Source: Stropharia rugosoannulata (taxonomy: Eukaryota; Basidiomycota; Agaricomycetes; Agaricales; Strophariaceae). From it: DNA of 64,000 bases. The DNA lies in NCBI GenBank assembly GCA_028532985.1, contig JANCIK010000002.1, forward strand, positions 3,286,001-3,350,000. The letters run 5' to 3'. A program made the position numbers and the translations under genes. Positions within the stretch are counted from its first letter, which is position 1. Every line of letters begins with the position of its first letter. This document shows positions 1 to 14,340 of this stretch, piece after piece. Under the pieces are notes generated by a model. It saw only the letters and a list, made by a program, of their open reading frames with translations, was not told where the DNA came from and did not search any database.

Positions 1-989
<989 letters not shown>

Positions 990-1646
990 TGCTACATTCC
1001 GGCATTAGCATTCCACCCGAGTGTTGAATATTGATATTGTGGATTTTTGCAAAGCTTTCATGGTTATTTTATTTAATGTACTCCGAGTCCTTACCTTGTT
1101 TTCCGGCGATACCCTTCCAAACTTGTGCTATGTCTGTATAGTTTTAATGGTACTATGAATGTATGCAGTATTTGAATGTAGTAAATGGAAAGGATCCTGA
1201 ACATTTTGGCGACACTTCGGTTGCACAATGTAAACATTCAAAAATTCGGAGTTCCTCACAGCAACGTTGCGCGTGATTATTCAACGGTCATTGGTTTGAG
1301 CATGAAAGACAAACGAAAGAGCACGAAAGTCATTTTTACTAATTAGGCAACCTCTGGGCAACCTCTGTGGTCGCACTGCAAACCACGTGGTGCGGATGTT
1401 CTTTACGACATTGATGATACTAAGTCAACGAACTGACAATAATGATAGTTGGATATGCTCCAGAACTTTCTCTTGCTGAGAGTATATGGGGGAAGTCAAC
1501 CGGAAGTCTCTAACTCACCGATAAATACCGCATCACGAAGGCCGGTCCCTACTACATCAACTCTGAAGCGGTAAATCAACGGTAAAACCATCAGAGGAAT
1601 TCACATTGTGTCAGTAAACGACGCGTCGGTTGCTTCTCCTTCAGAA
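990..1646. other. intergenic region between MCM6 and formin
   Basis: About 650 bases holding the MCM6 3' UTR and the formin promoter/5' UTR. No coding potential, RNA gene or convincing core-promoter motif was recognised. Confidence 0.6.
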
Positions 1647-4600
1647 ATGGGGGAAGAGATTATATCAACTGCCTTGATAGTGCCAGTGATTCTTCCGACT
1701 GGGTCTTTGCATTTTGCTGAAATATCTCCCGACGGCAATGCTAATGATGTTGTCGAATACCTGTTTACTACGAAGGGCTTGAAGGAAGAGGTTCTGGGGC
1801 ATCTAGAAGACCATGGCTGGGCCCTGCAACTTCTACGAGCAGAGCCAACTGGAAGGCGTTGGGAAAAGGATGAACTCACCGCCCTTGGAGATGGTCAGTT
1901 AGAGCGCGTTCTCGTTGTGGCACCTCACTCACAGGCTTTTTAGGTACTGTGCAGGCTACTACGCGTATTGCCCCTATCATTAGTTGTCGCACTCAGTCCG
2001 AAGATGTTGAGCACCATTTCTCTGCATTTCCTATGACAGGGCATCTGCATAATCCGGTGCTTCGCTTAGTATCTCTGCACCCACTGCTATCGACCGTCCT
2101 CTCTTTTTTGCGTGTCCCTGAAATTGACGAAGGATTCGAATATAAAGTTTTTATTTCTCGAAGCACAACAGTGTCCGAGGTTATCAAAAGCGTCATCGGA
2201 GAATTAGGGCTCTCACAGTCGTCCCCGTTTCCGGGAGCAGGCAATTTGGAGTATGCTATTGAAGAGGTCTGGATTGATTGTGCAAATGAGAGTAAGTAAA
2301 TTGCTTCTCTTTCGGCCGTTTGTTTTCTACGTTTCCTTAGAATCTTCGCGTATCCCGTCAACGATCATCTTATTCAACGTCCTCGGATTTCCCTTTGCCG
2401 CGAACCCTTTTAAGTCGACTGCAAGGCGGCAATTCAGATTCTGTGTCCCCGAAGAATGGTTCCGCCGCTCGAAGTCAAGAAATGTGTCTCCCGCTGCAGG
2501 TCCCTCTACGCAAACCTTGAACCGATTAGCGTCAGTTGAAGAATCATCGGAGGACGAAGAGGACGAAGAGGAAGATAATACAGCCAAGATGGGCGATCGT
2601 GCCATGCCCGCGTCAAATCAGACAAGAACAGTTGAACGGAAGGGAATTGTGACGCAACGGTTATCAAGCATCTTTGACGGTTGGTTGCCTTCATCACCGA
2701 CTAACACTTCACCGAATTTGTCTAGCAATAAAGTGTTGTCACCGAGTGAAATGAGAAAGAGTGTCAGTGAACCGAGGCTCCTGGAACAAGCTGCTCCGCT
2801 CAAACTTGGTGCTAATGCCCAGGCAAGTGATTCTAACAATGATGAAGATATTGATGGACTGTTTGTCGACATGCTAGTAAGTGCCGTGACGTCCGTGTAA
2901 CCATGATCACTCAACTATAACCAGAACGACCTCGGGCTGAAAGGAGAGAAACGAGACGCTATGCTTTCTATGTCAATCGAACGTAAGAAGATCCTGGTCC
3001 GCCAAAATCAACAGTATATGAGCCAACAAGAATCCAATAATGCGAAAACGAGACACTCTGTCTCTTTTGGCCCTGCAAATGCAGCAGCTTTACTGCCTAA
3101 ACTTGTTCCCCAGCTGACGGGAGACTCTGGCTTTATTCGCCGTCTCTCCACCATTGGATGGGGAATTACATCCACGACAGTACCACCAGTTCTAGATAAC
3201 AGCGGATCTTCGAGGGAATTGCATAGTAACAATAGCTCTAAAGATTCACTTCTGGCTCCAGTAATAAATTCAACGGAAGATATGCAACCCCTTCAACCTC
3301 AAAGCACAGGTAGCTTGTGGACCAGCTGGTGGGCATCCACAGGTGGAGACAAGGTCGAGAAAAATAACGGCAAGGAATCCGTCAAATCTGCCCATTGGTA
3401 CATGGCGGGCCTCCTCGGAAAGGCGCCTGATATGAAGCTGGTGAAGCACTTGATAACGTTGCGCGTACATCTCTCGACAGCGAAACTTGCCTTTATTCAA
3501 GACTTTGTTGGACCAGAGGAAGGTTTAAACGCCCTTGGCGTATTGTTATCGAGCTTAGTTGGAAGAGGCGGAAAGAAAAGGGCTTTAAACGAAACGGAAA
3601 CGATAGCTCTCTTAGAGATTCTCAAGTGTTTGAGAGTTCTTTTGAACACTGCGGTTCGTCAGTCTGTTCTATGCACTCTATAAAATTTGCTAAATGTATG
3701 CAAAGCCGGGTTTTAATGAAGTTCTGGTATCTCCGACCGTGATCACACACATATCATATGCGCTTCATGCTTCATCGCCCAAAATTCATGCGCTGGCATC
3801 TGAAATATTAGCTGCACTTTGCATGCTCTCTGTGAGCGAGGGACACAAAGCCGTTCTTGCAGCTTTATCGGATTTCCGAATAGCCTTTGACGAAGATTTC
3901 CGTTTTGAGAGCCTCTTGTCAACACTACGCGTTGCTGAAGTCGATATAAACAATGATACCGATGACGAGATAGGATTTGGAAGCAATGAAGATGGAATTT
4001 GGGAAGCACGAATAGCCGCAATGACTCTTATAAATGCTGTTACAAATTGCCCAGATGATCTAGAGGAACGCATTTTGCTCCGTGAAGAATTTACTCGGAG
4101 AGGTCTGAATGAACTCATCGTTGTACGTCTTCTTTCGTTAAGGAAGCATCGAAACGTCCATTCTGAGCATCTCACAGGGCTTACGATATGTCAAACCTCC
4201 AGAACTATTGCTCACGCAGCTGAATCTATACAGCGAGGAGAAATTTGAAGACGAGGAAGACGCGCGAGAACGCTCTCGCAATTTAACAGACCACTTACTT
4301 GGAGGGCACCAACGCTTGGGATCCGATTCTGATGCGGTCCTACACGATTTAATTTCACTAGCCAAGCAACATAAAGGCATATACCAGACAATATTGACCA
4401 TCTTCAAATATTGCGAGCAAATTCTCCAAAGAGACGTGGACATGTAAGTAAGGTATTCTTTCATTCCGACTTGACTGACTCTTATCAAAAAAAAAAAATG
4501 AAAAAATTAGACAACTGAAGGCCGATCTCTTTACAATACTATGTCATTTTATAGAGCAGATGGGCATAATCGACAACTCGTATGTTCAGTGTTTATACCG

Positions 4601-7600
4601 TGCTTTATAAGTTGATAATAAGTATACTAGCTCAGAGAAATGGGAGGATTTTCTCAAGAATTTTGTAGATTCAATACGACAAATCACAGGACAAGTCATA
4701 GATATCAATGGTGCACGTTCTAGTTCAAGTAATCTATTGGAAGATGAACTGCAAACTCTGCGATCCAGAGTTGACGAACTTAACGACGAGGTTTTTCTAT
4801 ACGCTCTCATGACTCTTATAATATCTGACAATATAACAGCGCATTCTGCTACGGAAAGAGTTAAACGAGCGAATTGCCGAGTTAAATATTTTGAAGGCGC
4901 TTCCAGTTGGTGTTCAAGCTTCTGGCGGGGGGCATGTTCGTAAACCCGGACAAGAGGTAGTCTCATGTTCGGATAATATCAGAAGTTTATTCAACTACAA
5001 TTTACAGCAGAATCTAAATGGACTTGTACAACGCCTTGTTGCAAAGGAGAAGCAAGTTATACAACTACAGACTGAACTCGATCAGTTTAAGCTGCAGAAT
5101 CCAGGAGAAGGGAGAGAAGCGGTACGTTTTTTTTGCCGTTGATTTTTCCCCCTTAAACGTCTATATGCAGGATGAGAGGGCTAAAAGAGAACGAGACAAG
5201 ATACGCTTGAATACTTTGTCGGATGAAGTTGCAAGGTATAAAGTAAAGGTAACAGCAACATTTATTATAATCGTTGTGCATGTTATTCATATCTGGTAGA
5301 TACGAGAGCTAGAAGTTGAGCTCCTCGCAAAGGACAAAGAAATTGTGTATCTTAAACGGGCTTTGGAGTCTGTTTACACGAGGTTCATGTCAAGGGAGGA
5401 GTCCTGGGATGTGAACAGGAATGCGGATCTCGATGCCCAAGCCATGGCAAACCAAACCATCGAACGACTGGCTGAAAAAGATGAACAAATACGAATTCTC
5501 ACTGATGAAATATCCAATCTCAAAATCCGCCTTGCTATAAAGCCTAGAACTGAGCAAGAGTTCAAGGCTAAATCACAACCTCCGCCACCACCTCCTTTCA
5601 GGCAACAGAAAGTGACCGATGCTTCCCGTGCTTCCTCTTTTCCCAGTATAATCAGTACCAACATCTCGCCGCCGCCGCCGCCGCCGCCGCCACCTCCACC
5701 ACCGCCTCCGCCTCCACCCACAGCAACACGTACTCCACTGTCCTCTTCCCTGGTTTCATCAGCCAATCTAAGAGTGGTAGAAGAATCAAGGGATGTAAGC
5801 ACTACATCATCAAAATTAGTGCCACCAGTGCGTCCACCGCCGCCGCCTCCCCCACCACCATCCTTTTGTTCTGTTATTATTTCTCCTCCCCCTCCTCCCC
5901 CTCCTCCACCACCTACGCGTTTCGGAGGCCCACCTCTTCCTCCGCCTCTTGTCACTAGGTCGGGCCCTATCATCAAGAGCAACGCTGTGCCTCCAACAAA
6001 AAAGCTCAAGCCGTTTTTCTGGAACAAATATAACGGTACTAACATAGCCGTTCCGACAGTGTGGAGTGAAATATCAGAACATATCGACTTAGATTTGTCG
6101 GATCTCGAAGCCACTTTTATTATTGAGCCAGCTCCGGTAAATGCGTCGCGGACGAAAATCCCAAAGGCGCAAAATGTCGTTACGTTATTGGACATAACTC
6201 GTGCTAATAATATTGGTATGTAACACATCTCTTGCCCGAACCTCTTTTATGATAAACTGCTCTGTAGCTATAATGTTATCTCGCATCAAGCTGGACTACC
6301 CTCAGATCCGAACAGCCTTGCTCGAAATAGATGATAAAGTGTTATCCGTTGATCATCTGAGAGCGATTGGTAAACAGCTTCCTACTGCAGAAGAGGTATG
6401 GTACATACAATAATATCTTATAGCCAAGCCAATCCTTGACCGAATTTGAAGGTGGAAAGGATCAAATGCTATGAAGATGTCGGCAAACTTGCTAAAGCAG
6501 ATCAATACTTCTATCAGGTATGTTTTAAGCTTTACCTATGTTCGTTTCATGACTATGATCAGATCATGACGATCCCCCGCCTTTCTGGGCGCTTGGAATG
6601 CATGCAGTATCGTCGGAAGCTCGACCTGGAAATTGCCGAGTTACGGCCTGACCTTAACATCTTGCGCAATGCTTCCCGCGAGCTCCGATCGTCTCCTAAA
6701 CTTAAGCAAATATTGCAGGTATGGACATTCATTTAGGTAGATGAAAAATAATAACGGACAATCACAAAGATTGTACTGGTGCTTGGGAATACTCTGAATG
6801 GGTCGACCTTCAGAGGTGGTGCTCAAGGGTTCCAGCTGGACTCACTTTTAAAGGTTCATCTAAGCTCGCATATTTTGCATTCACTGTCTAATATTGTATA
6901 GATGAAAGAGACGAAGACAGCTAAGGCTAATCCCAGCTGTCCAACACTGCTTCATTATCTAGCTCGTGTCCTCTTGCGTAAAGATCCAACTCTTGCCACT
7001 TTCATAGAAGACCTTCCAAGTTTGGAAGCCGCTTCTCGAGGTAAAAAATCGCTGTACTGAGTCTCTCTTTACTGTACTCACGTGCTGTTCCAGTATCTGT
7101 GCAAAATCTATTACAAAACGTTAACGTTCTTGTGACAGGGATGCAACAGGTCAAAGAGGAAGTCGCTATGTACTCTCTGATAAAGAATATCCCTCCCAAT
7201 GACCGTTTCATCGAAACAATGAAGGTAAATGTTTCTTCTCAATCAATGATACCCTTGTTTACAGACCTTGCTAGATCTTTATCTCTGAAGAAACGGAGTC
7301 TATTGAGGCTCTCAAAAACATGGGAGCTGCTCTAAACAAGGAACTTCGGTCTTTGCTTACTTATTATGGGGAAAACCCGGACTCTCCTGACCCCCCCAAA
7401 ATGGAAGACTTCTTTGGAGTGATTGCTTCATTTTCATCCTCGCTGCAGGTTTGTATTTCTCTGCAAATATCCGCAATGATACTGAAATCTTTGTAGAAAT
7501 GCGCAGTAGAAGTTCATGATGCTGAACTCAGAACCGAAGAAGCCAAGGCCATACTAGACAGCAGGCTAGCCTCAGAAAGTAACCGCAAGATCGAGAAGGT

Positions 7601-7841
7601 TGAAGCCCAGGAGAAGGCACTGAAGGGACAGGTCCGGAATGAAAGCACTGGGATAACAGCTGTCGATGCTGCGCTCTCTGGAAGTGGTTCGATTGGCAGG
7701 GGTGATTTAGACCAGGCTATTCGCAGTATGAGGGAAGGCAAACGAAGAAACCGTCCAGTCCGACCGTTAAGCAAAATGTACTACGACGGCGGGAGTGTCA
7801 GCAGGCCAATCAGTCGACTCTTTGACGGTTCTCATACATAA
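1647..7841 (+). CDS. Formin (FH1-FH2), cytokinesis/polarity actin nucleator
   Basis: Formin that nucleates and elongates unbranched actin filaments for polarity and cytokinesis. About 20 exons splice into roughly 1,700 residues. The N-terminal half is a GTPase-binding/FH3-like armadillo region (NEVLVSPTVITHISYALHAS, coded near 3.7 kb). Coiled-coil exons follow at 4.6-5.5 kb. The FH1 segment (about residues 1120-1240, 5577-5945) has several runs of 6-16 prolines. FH2 starts with KKLKPFFWNKY (5998) and includes VLVLGNTLNGSTFRGGAQGF, the conserved GN-LN motif. A basic tail with SKMYYDGGSVSRP follows. The ATG at 1647 is chosen because it opens the frame leading into the GBD-like region; the GTG at 1608 is not a likely eukaryotic start. 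Fungal homologues are SepA, Bni1 and For3. Confidence 0.93.
5577..5945 (+). repeat. FH1 proline-codon repeat tracts
   Basis: Three blocks of CCN triplets inside the formin coding sequence (near 5668-5720, 5830-5862 and 5881-5915), including a near-pure CCG run. They encode the profilin-actin-binding polyproline stretches. The antisense strand is open as poly-Gly, which is a shadow and not a gene. Confidence 0.85.
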
Positions 7842-8152
7842 CCGTAGTGACACTGTTAAACAACTGTTAAGTTTTAACAAACGCTTCATATACGATTCCA
7901 GGTTACTACATCCGAAGGCGAATCATGAACAAATCACGAGCTTATAGCTGTAGATCCAATGTAGATTTACTTGTCAGGACTCAGATATTGATTATGTATG
8001 GCTAGTATATGCAAGTGTATAATGATCAAAAGAACAGTTTGGCGCCCCTTTCTTTTTGCCAGATGCACAAGTCACGACCGCGTGTGTAGCTTCCAATTAA
8101 GTCCAGCGCGTTCAATACGAGTCACAACCTGGACGTGACTTTGACTTCCTCG
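7842..8152. other. intergenic region between formin and GCP-like gene
   Basis: About 310 bases with the formin 3' end and the promoter of the next gene. No further feature was seen. Confidence 0.5.
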
Positions 8153-11100
8153 ATGCCACAAATGTCGGTTCCAAGCTCGAGCAGTTCAAGCCTTTCCGCC
8201 AAAGGACATGGTCGCCCCCCTTCAAGCCTCTCCAGACCTGTTTCACGAAGTGCCTCGCGTCTGTCATCAAATGCTACACCAAGGCCACCGTCTAGCCTAT
8301 CCGCTCGCCCTGGATCAAGCACTTCTACTTCGCGGCCACAATCCCGGTTTTCCATAAGGTCTTATTCCAGACACGCACGGTCGCGCCTCATCCCTGGTGT
8401 CCAAAAGCTCGTCTTTCAAGTAACAGGCCTACAAGAGAATGGAAGTCAGAGTGATCCAGAAAGAGACTCGTTCCAAGAGCTAGTTGAATACTCAATTCGA
8501 CAGCTTGAGTCCTCCACGATCAGCAAAGCTTCGGCGAGTGTCGACATGATGACTATAGACAAACATGTCAGCGGGTAAGTCTCAATCCACCTACGCGCAA
8601 TATGGCTGTACTCATATTAACAGACATGCTCTCAAAGCTCGAATAAATTCGAAAGATGTTTTGGCGGAAGCCTTGGAAACTGCATACAAGGAATTCAAAG
8701 CTCACACAGAGGGAAGAGAGATGGATCTTGATCAAGAAATCAAGGTAAGCAAATATCGTGTTTCAATGTACGCTTTTAAATAATCTTTAATCTAGACTTC
8801 ACATATACCCGACCACTTACAATTTCTAGTTAGGCATAGAATTCTCAACGTGCTAATACATAGCCTGATGTATTATTAGCTCGCGCTCAACCGTCCACCA
8901 ACAGATGGTACTCTAGAACGAGCAAAAGCATACTTGGAAAATATCAAAAACCGACCGCGCCTTACCCCAACATTAACCTGGGCTAATATCCTTGCCGAAG
9001 AGCCCTTCGAAGGCGAGCACTGGGAGGGGATATTTTCCAGCCCTAGAAATGAAGATGATTCCAGTAGCTCTTTTTCCCTTTCACCGCTCAATTCAGACGA
9101 CCTAGCGCTCGACGATCCAGATAATCGATTATCCGAGTATGAGCAGCCACCCTCGCCGCTTTCAGCTTCATCATACATATCTTTGATTGAACGAACCTCT
9201 CCAGAAACACATAATTTTTCTAAATACCAGGAACTTCTAGAGGGTCTGTATAGCAAGCAGTACTGGAGAGTAGAATTTCATTCCCCCATACCCGCCGATA
9301 CCGACACAGTCTTCCATATGAGTGGTCCCTCGACATTAGGTATGCAATGCATATACAGACCTTATCAATTAATTTCAAACATTCTTAGGTCCCGCCGTTG
9401 GTCGTGTCCTTGCTACTAATAACGGGTCTCAAGACGCGTTCAGTATGCTAAATCCGGAAGTGGGTGTCGATGAGCATTGCTAAAAACATTTAGTTAACAG
9501 TTATGCAGCGATATCTTAATGAAGAGGACATAGTCAGAGAAGTACTCTTAGCCTTGCAGGGAAGCAGAAACATTGTTTTCAACTGGATTGAAAATTCATT
9601 CATGGTTGGTGATTAATTTGTCAAAGTGCTCTACTGCGCTCACACCCAATCAAGACAACCCCAGCAACTCCCCGTCTTAATCATTTGAGTCTATCATCTC
9701 AAGCATCTATCTTGTCATCTTTTGCGCAGACTGCCACAACAGTTGAACTATTGCGTAGATTCAGCGCCGCCGTATTCGCTACAAGTCTTTCTTTACACAA
9801 TCAAGCCAACAAGCCAACTTCTACTCGAACTTGCGAAGCTTTTGCGTATGCCATTGATGAAGCGGTGCGTAAGTTTGATGCATGGTGCTCATCAAGAGAA
9901 GAGGCCATCTGCCGTGCATGTGCAGGTGCCGCAGGTGATGAATTTATAGTAGTCAGCCTTATGGGGATGCAGAGAGCTATTCGGGATCGGTATGAGATGT
10001 CTTTCGAAGTGCTCCTTTCTATCGTATACAGCGTTTTCCGTATTCCTCCGGGGCAGGATACAGCTCTTTTCCAACAAGCGAATCTGCGCCGACAACCTGC
10101 AGCAATAACGGCTTGTCTTCTAGACACACTGTTTTCTGCGGTTCAGGAACACGCCGAAAGGCGCGAACTTATCACAAGTGATGCTCTAATGAAGGTTTTT
10201 GTCTGCATTGCGGAGCCCACCTGGGCTATGATGGGTAAATGGCTTACAAACGGCATGGGCTCAGGTTCAGGTCCCCGCACAGGAGGGAAAGTTGGATCTC
10301 CTTCAGAACTTGACGACGAATTTTTCATCGAATGCAGTGGGGTTGGCCTCGGAATGATGGGGATAGGTTTATTGGATCCAGACTTCTGGCATGATGGCTA
10401 TGATTTGCGCGAAGCGTCTACTTCATACACACAGCAGTCCAATGATCAGGAAACAGCGCCGAAAGCTGTTCCACTCTTTCTGGAACATATTGCATCGCTT
10501 GTTTTGGGCACAGGCAAAGCAGTGGGGCTACTGACAGCCCTAGATGAATTACCGCCTTCGCTTTTCAATGACTGGAAAACCTTTGGTGATCTTGTTGATA
10601 AAACACAAATTGACTCTGGATCCACGGATATGACTCTCTTCTCCGCTTCTAACGACACTCTGTCGCATCTTATCTTCGACTTTTTACTACCTGAATGCCA
10701 AAGGGTGGCAGTTCATCTTGTCAATGTATTGGTGGATAAGTGCTTCTTGTGGAAGCATATAGACGCCATGGAAGACTTGTTTTTTATGCGCAAGGGGGAC
10801 ACAGTAAGCCACTTCCTTGATATGGTATTCAACAAGGTTAGTCTATAGGGTAAATCTCGTCAAATGGTTTATTTTGATCACTCTTCATAGATGGACTCGT
10901 CCCAGCCTTGGGCCGACTTCCATTTCTTGAACTCAGCCTTCACTGACGTGGTTAATTTGAATATGACAACAGGCGTTAAAGATTGGATCAACCCTTCTCT
11001 TGTTCGCTTTTCTTACCGCGGAGGCAAAGACAGCGATCGTGCCATCAGACAAACTGTGAAAGCAATCGAAAAGCTGGCCGCGGAATACGCTGTGCCCTTT

Positions 11101-12116
11101 CCATTGACTTACATTTTTCCACCAAGAGCGATTCACGAATATGGAGAGGTCTTCGTATTTTTAATGCAAATACGCAGAGCCAAAAACGTTCTTGAACGGA
11201 TTTTGGTGAGGAACGAACGGGGTGGTGCGGGTCATCCGCGAGATGAACTCAAAGCTCTCTTTGCGATAAGGAGTCGATTGAGCTGGTTTATAAAGTCAGT
11301 GTGTTCGTTATCTGGCATGCACGTACGGTTAGCTCACTTTATTCAGTACGCTACTTAACTTTATAACAACCTATGTTGGTCATAGCCACTATACATTTTT
11401 GCGCCCATTAATAGCTTGATAATAGGTTATACATGCTGAAATTTCCAAGTTTCACGAAGCTTTCCGCAAGGCCCAATCCCTGGATGACATGATTCAAATA
11501 CATGATGATCAGTTAGTACATACGAGACAATACCTATTTACTACTAACTATTTTTGACTACATGGCAGCCTTGATAAGATTAAAAGCCGTTGTCTTTTGA
11601 AACCCAATGTCAGTAATGAGCAGACTGCTTCCCGGTCCTGTACTTCTTACTGATGTTTATTCACTCTAGACAGCGGCTTTTCACAGAACTATAATATCCA
11701 TCCTTGATATGTGTCTACATTTCAGCGAAGGATTCGTTGCATTTTCAGGCGATACAACCGGTACTCTCGATTTGTCTCGCCACTTAGTCATTGTAAAGCG
11801 GCACCGTAGTCGGCGGCAGAAACGGAGCAGAAAAAACGTAATGGCCTTCTCGCAATACGTACACGATGAAGATGACAGCTCGGATGAAGACGAGGTCGAG
11901 GCAATGGACGAAGATTCTCCGGAGACGTCGTATACCATGCTGGACGTATCTGCTAATTCCGAAGGCTTTCTTGTCCGGACGGAGAAAATGTCGGTGGAAC
12001 TGGACAGCCTCGTCCGCTTCCTTCGTCGTGGGGTGGAGAGCCTAGCGGGTGGTAGCAGTGAGGCCGCCCCAGCATTTGGGGTTTTGGCATTTTCCTTGGA
12101 GGATTGGGACCTTTGA
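8153..12116 (+). CDS. Gamma-tubulin complex component, GCP5-like
   Basis: Spc97/Spc98-family component of the gamma-tubulin ring complex, which nucleates microtubules at spindle pole bodies. The N-terminus is a Ser/Pro/Arg-rich disordered tail. The GRIP1 region (about 8.9-10.5 kb) is helical. GRIP2 carries DTLSHLIFDFLLPECQ, the block around SYRGGKDSDR, and TLLNFITTYVIHAEISKFHE followed by HLDKIKSRCLLKP, the typical GCP C-terminal helices. Insertions such as DPDFWHDGYDLRE followed by PLFLEHIASLVLGTGKA resemble GCP5/GCP6 rather than GCP2/3. A 28-nt exon (11347-11374) is needed to keep frame. The acidic insert HDEDDSSDEDEVEAMDEDS near the end is unusual. The ATG at 8153 is used; the earlier GTG is not. 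The GCP class is solid, the GCP5 assignment moderate. Confidence 0.8.
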
Positions 12117-12181
12117 TTTATTTGTTCTGCGTGAAATTCAGTATAACTTTGCGGAAAGATGATATTTTATTGGACTACGCT

Positions 12182-13868
12182 TCATATCATTGACAAGGGC
12201 GAGACACGATCTACCGCCCTAGGGAAAGTATTTGTTGCCGCCAGGACGACCATCTGCTGCTGGTGGCTTATGTACCCCCGCATGAAGCCCTTGTAGATCA
12301 TATTGGCAACGAGGCACTCTGCCTCGTCTTCCGACACATCCATGCTTGCTACCTTAAGAGCAGTGTGGAACATTGCAATAGGGACTCTGGTTCCTTTCCC
12401 TACAGCTACCCACCTTTTGCATAAAACCATTAGTACGCGGAAATCCAAAGAAACACGAGGCATACATTTTGCGGAATAACCCCCTCAAGCAAAGCTCTCT
12501 CGCCTTTTCCAAAGATAGCCATAGATTAAGCTCTAGTAGTCGTGATTCCCATTTGTCTAGGGCTGCATCGTAGGATTTGAGATCGCCGTTCCTAATAGCT
12601 GCTATAAATGGTGAAAATATTTCATCCAAAACAGGGAAACGTGTCAATAGCGTTTTTGAGGGAAGGTGACCTTTCAAAATCCGCAGAGGGATTAGATATG
12701 CCAATATGCGCCTGGAGATGGACTTGTAAACAAGCCAGAGATTAAAATATAAACACGCACTCTTGGTTGCTGTGAGCACCGAGGTGGCATGTATAGAATG
12801 CAAGTGTTAGTTGTTCCTCAGCCTATGTTGGGTTATCAGCGTAAGCGTAGGTGAAATTTATCACATTTACCTGAGCGAATTCTTCATTCAAGAAACTTAG
12901 CATGCCTATGTAATACCTGTATGTTACCTTCGCGTGTTAATTCGAATACGGGATTGTGTTATTGTTTTTACTCACTTGATGTGACTTTGGGTATGCAGAA
13001 AGTGGGGGGAGATCGTTGTTCGCTTGTAGTGCGCGGAGAATGTTTTTTGAAAGTGATATTTTCTTAACCTACATTGAAAAGTATTAATATAGGCCAACAT
13101 ATATATTAGAGTAAAAACGCACACGGAAGTAACTTTTAAGCACCAGACCAACAACATAATAAACACCCCATTTCCGAGACTGCTCAGGTGGCGATGTCCT
13201 GTAGTATATAGATGCCTGAGAAATATCGTATTAGGAGATTTATATAGTACTTACCGGTCAGTCAGGCAATAGCCAAATGCCTTGGCAATGACACGGGCTG
13301 ATTCTTCAGTGCATTCGCTTTTCTGGCCGTTATATTTGGCGTGAAAGTCAGCCTACTGGGACATTAGCGATTGAATGATACAGAAGGAAGGGCGTTCTAA
13401 CATCCATGGCGAGGTCTCTGAGATCTCGTAATATCGAGAATAAGCCAGGTAACGTCCAACCACGATTTTCGGTGAAAAACCTGAGGAAGAGACTGCAGAC
13501 ATGTTACGAGTCCATCTTTGATGGTGATTGGTATAACTCACGATACAAGCTGAGACTCTTCCTTGAACGCTTCGATATATCTCTTCCTTGCGACGTGAGT
13601 GCAAACGAGAACATATTGGATCGCAATATCATCCCATGGACCCTGCATGCAACCCTCGTATCGACCCATGGTCGTGCGCTATCCGTTTCTAATTAGGTTG
13701 TCCGTTATGCAGCTAGAGATTTCCACTGACGGTTGGATTTCTAAATTCTTTCAATAATTCTCTACCATGAGGACTCGTGGGGCGGAGGAGGTAGGCCAGG
13801 TTAGACCCATTCTCGGCTAGTATGGCATCGTTAAGCTGGATAATATATGTCGGAAAGTCCATAGGCAT
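12182..13868 (-). CDS. PCI-domain protein, CSN12/Thp1 (PCID2) family
   Basis: PCI/winged-helix protein of the Csn12/Thp1/PCID2 family. Members act in TREX-2 mRNA export coupled to transcription, or beside the COP9 signalosome. About eight exons splice to an intact protein of some 430 residues. It starts with MPMDFPTYIIQLNDAILAE and RPTSPHGRELLKEF, then SFFTENRGWTLP, YYIGMLSFLNEEFAQAEEQL and AYLIPLRILKGHLPS. The PCI core with LNLWLSLEKARELCLRGLFR ends in a winged helix (MIYKGFMRGYISHQQQMVVL). The start could be Met1 (13868) or Met3 (13862). Its 3' end lies only 65 bases from that of the convergent GCP-like gene. Csn12 and Thp1 cannot be separated by eye. Confidence 0.85.
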
Positions 13869-14340
13869 TGTGAAGACAGATTGGGACCTTGTTCGTCTTC
13901 AGGCAACACAGTAATAGTGTCAGAGAAATGCTTTGAGTATAGAAATGACCAAGAAATGATCCAGATATTTAGACGTGAGCGATGATGGACTGGTCATTAG
14001 CAATATCGTTACGGTAAGCTTGATCGGCTAACAATGCGCCGTCACGTGATGAGCACCTCGTATTTAGCAGCTTGCCTTATTTGGAAGTCATGTCCTAATT
14101 CAACATGCGGCGGAAGCGTCAAGTCTTTGGCTTTCATCCTGTCCCCTCCCCTATTCTTACTCTTCTTCTTTCATGTTGCTATAGCGCTACCCCTTTCATA
14201 CCTACAGTCTGATCTTATACCTATCTCTCTCTCTCCCAATCCTGCTGCATTGTACCCAGCACTACTTCATTTAAAACACGGGGAGTCACCAACTTGTCTA
14301 GGCATACCCATCTATAGCGTAAACTTCTCTACAAAGGAAA
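13869..14340. promoter_or_regulatory. divergent promoter region between PCI gene and NADAR gene
   Basis: About 470 bases between two outward-facing starts. A pyrimidine-rich stretch (14130-14245) just upstream of the NADAR ATG looks like a fungal 5' leader/core promoter. No gene is visible. Confidence 0.45.

Noticed and set aside
1608..1646. GTG start upstream of the formin ATG (likewise GTG 8135 upstream of the GCP-like ATG)
   Set aside because: GTG initiation is not expected in fungal nuclear genes, and good ATGs follow in the same frame at 1647 and 8153.
5374..6228. Long minus-strand ORF with poly-Gly runs opposite the formin FH1 region
   Set aside because: It is the complement of the proline-codon repeats; the plus strand has clear FH1/FH2 coding content.
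13406..13696. Plus-strand ORF inside the PCI gene
   Set aside because: It is antisense to well-supported PCI exons and has no recognisable product.
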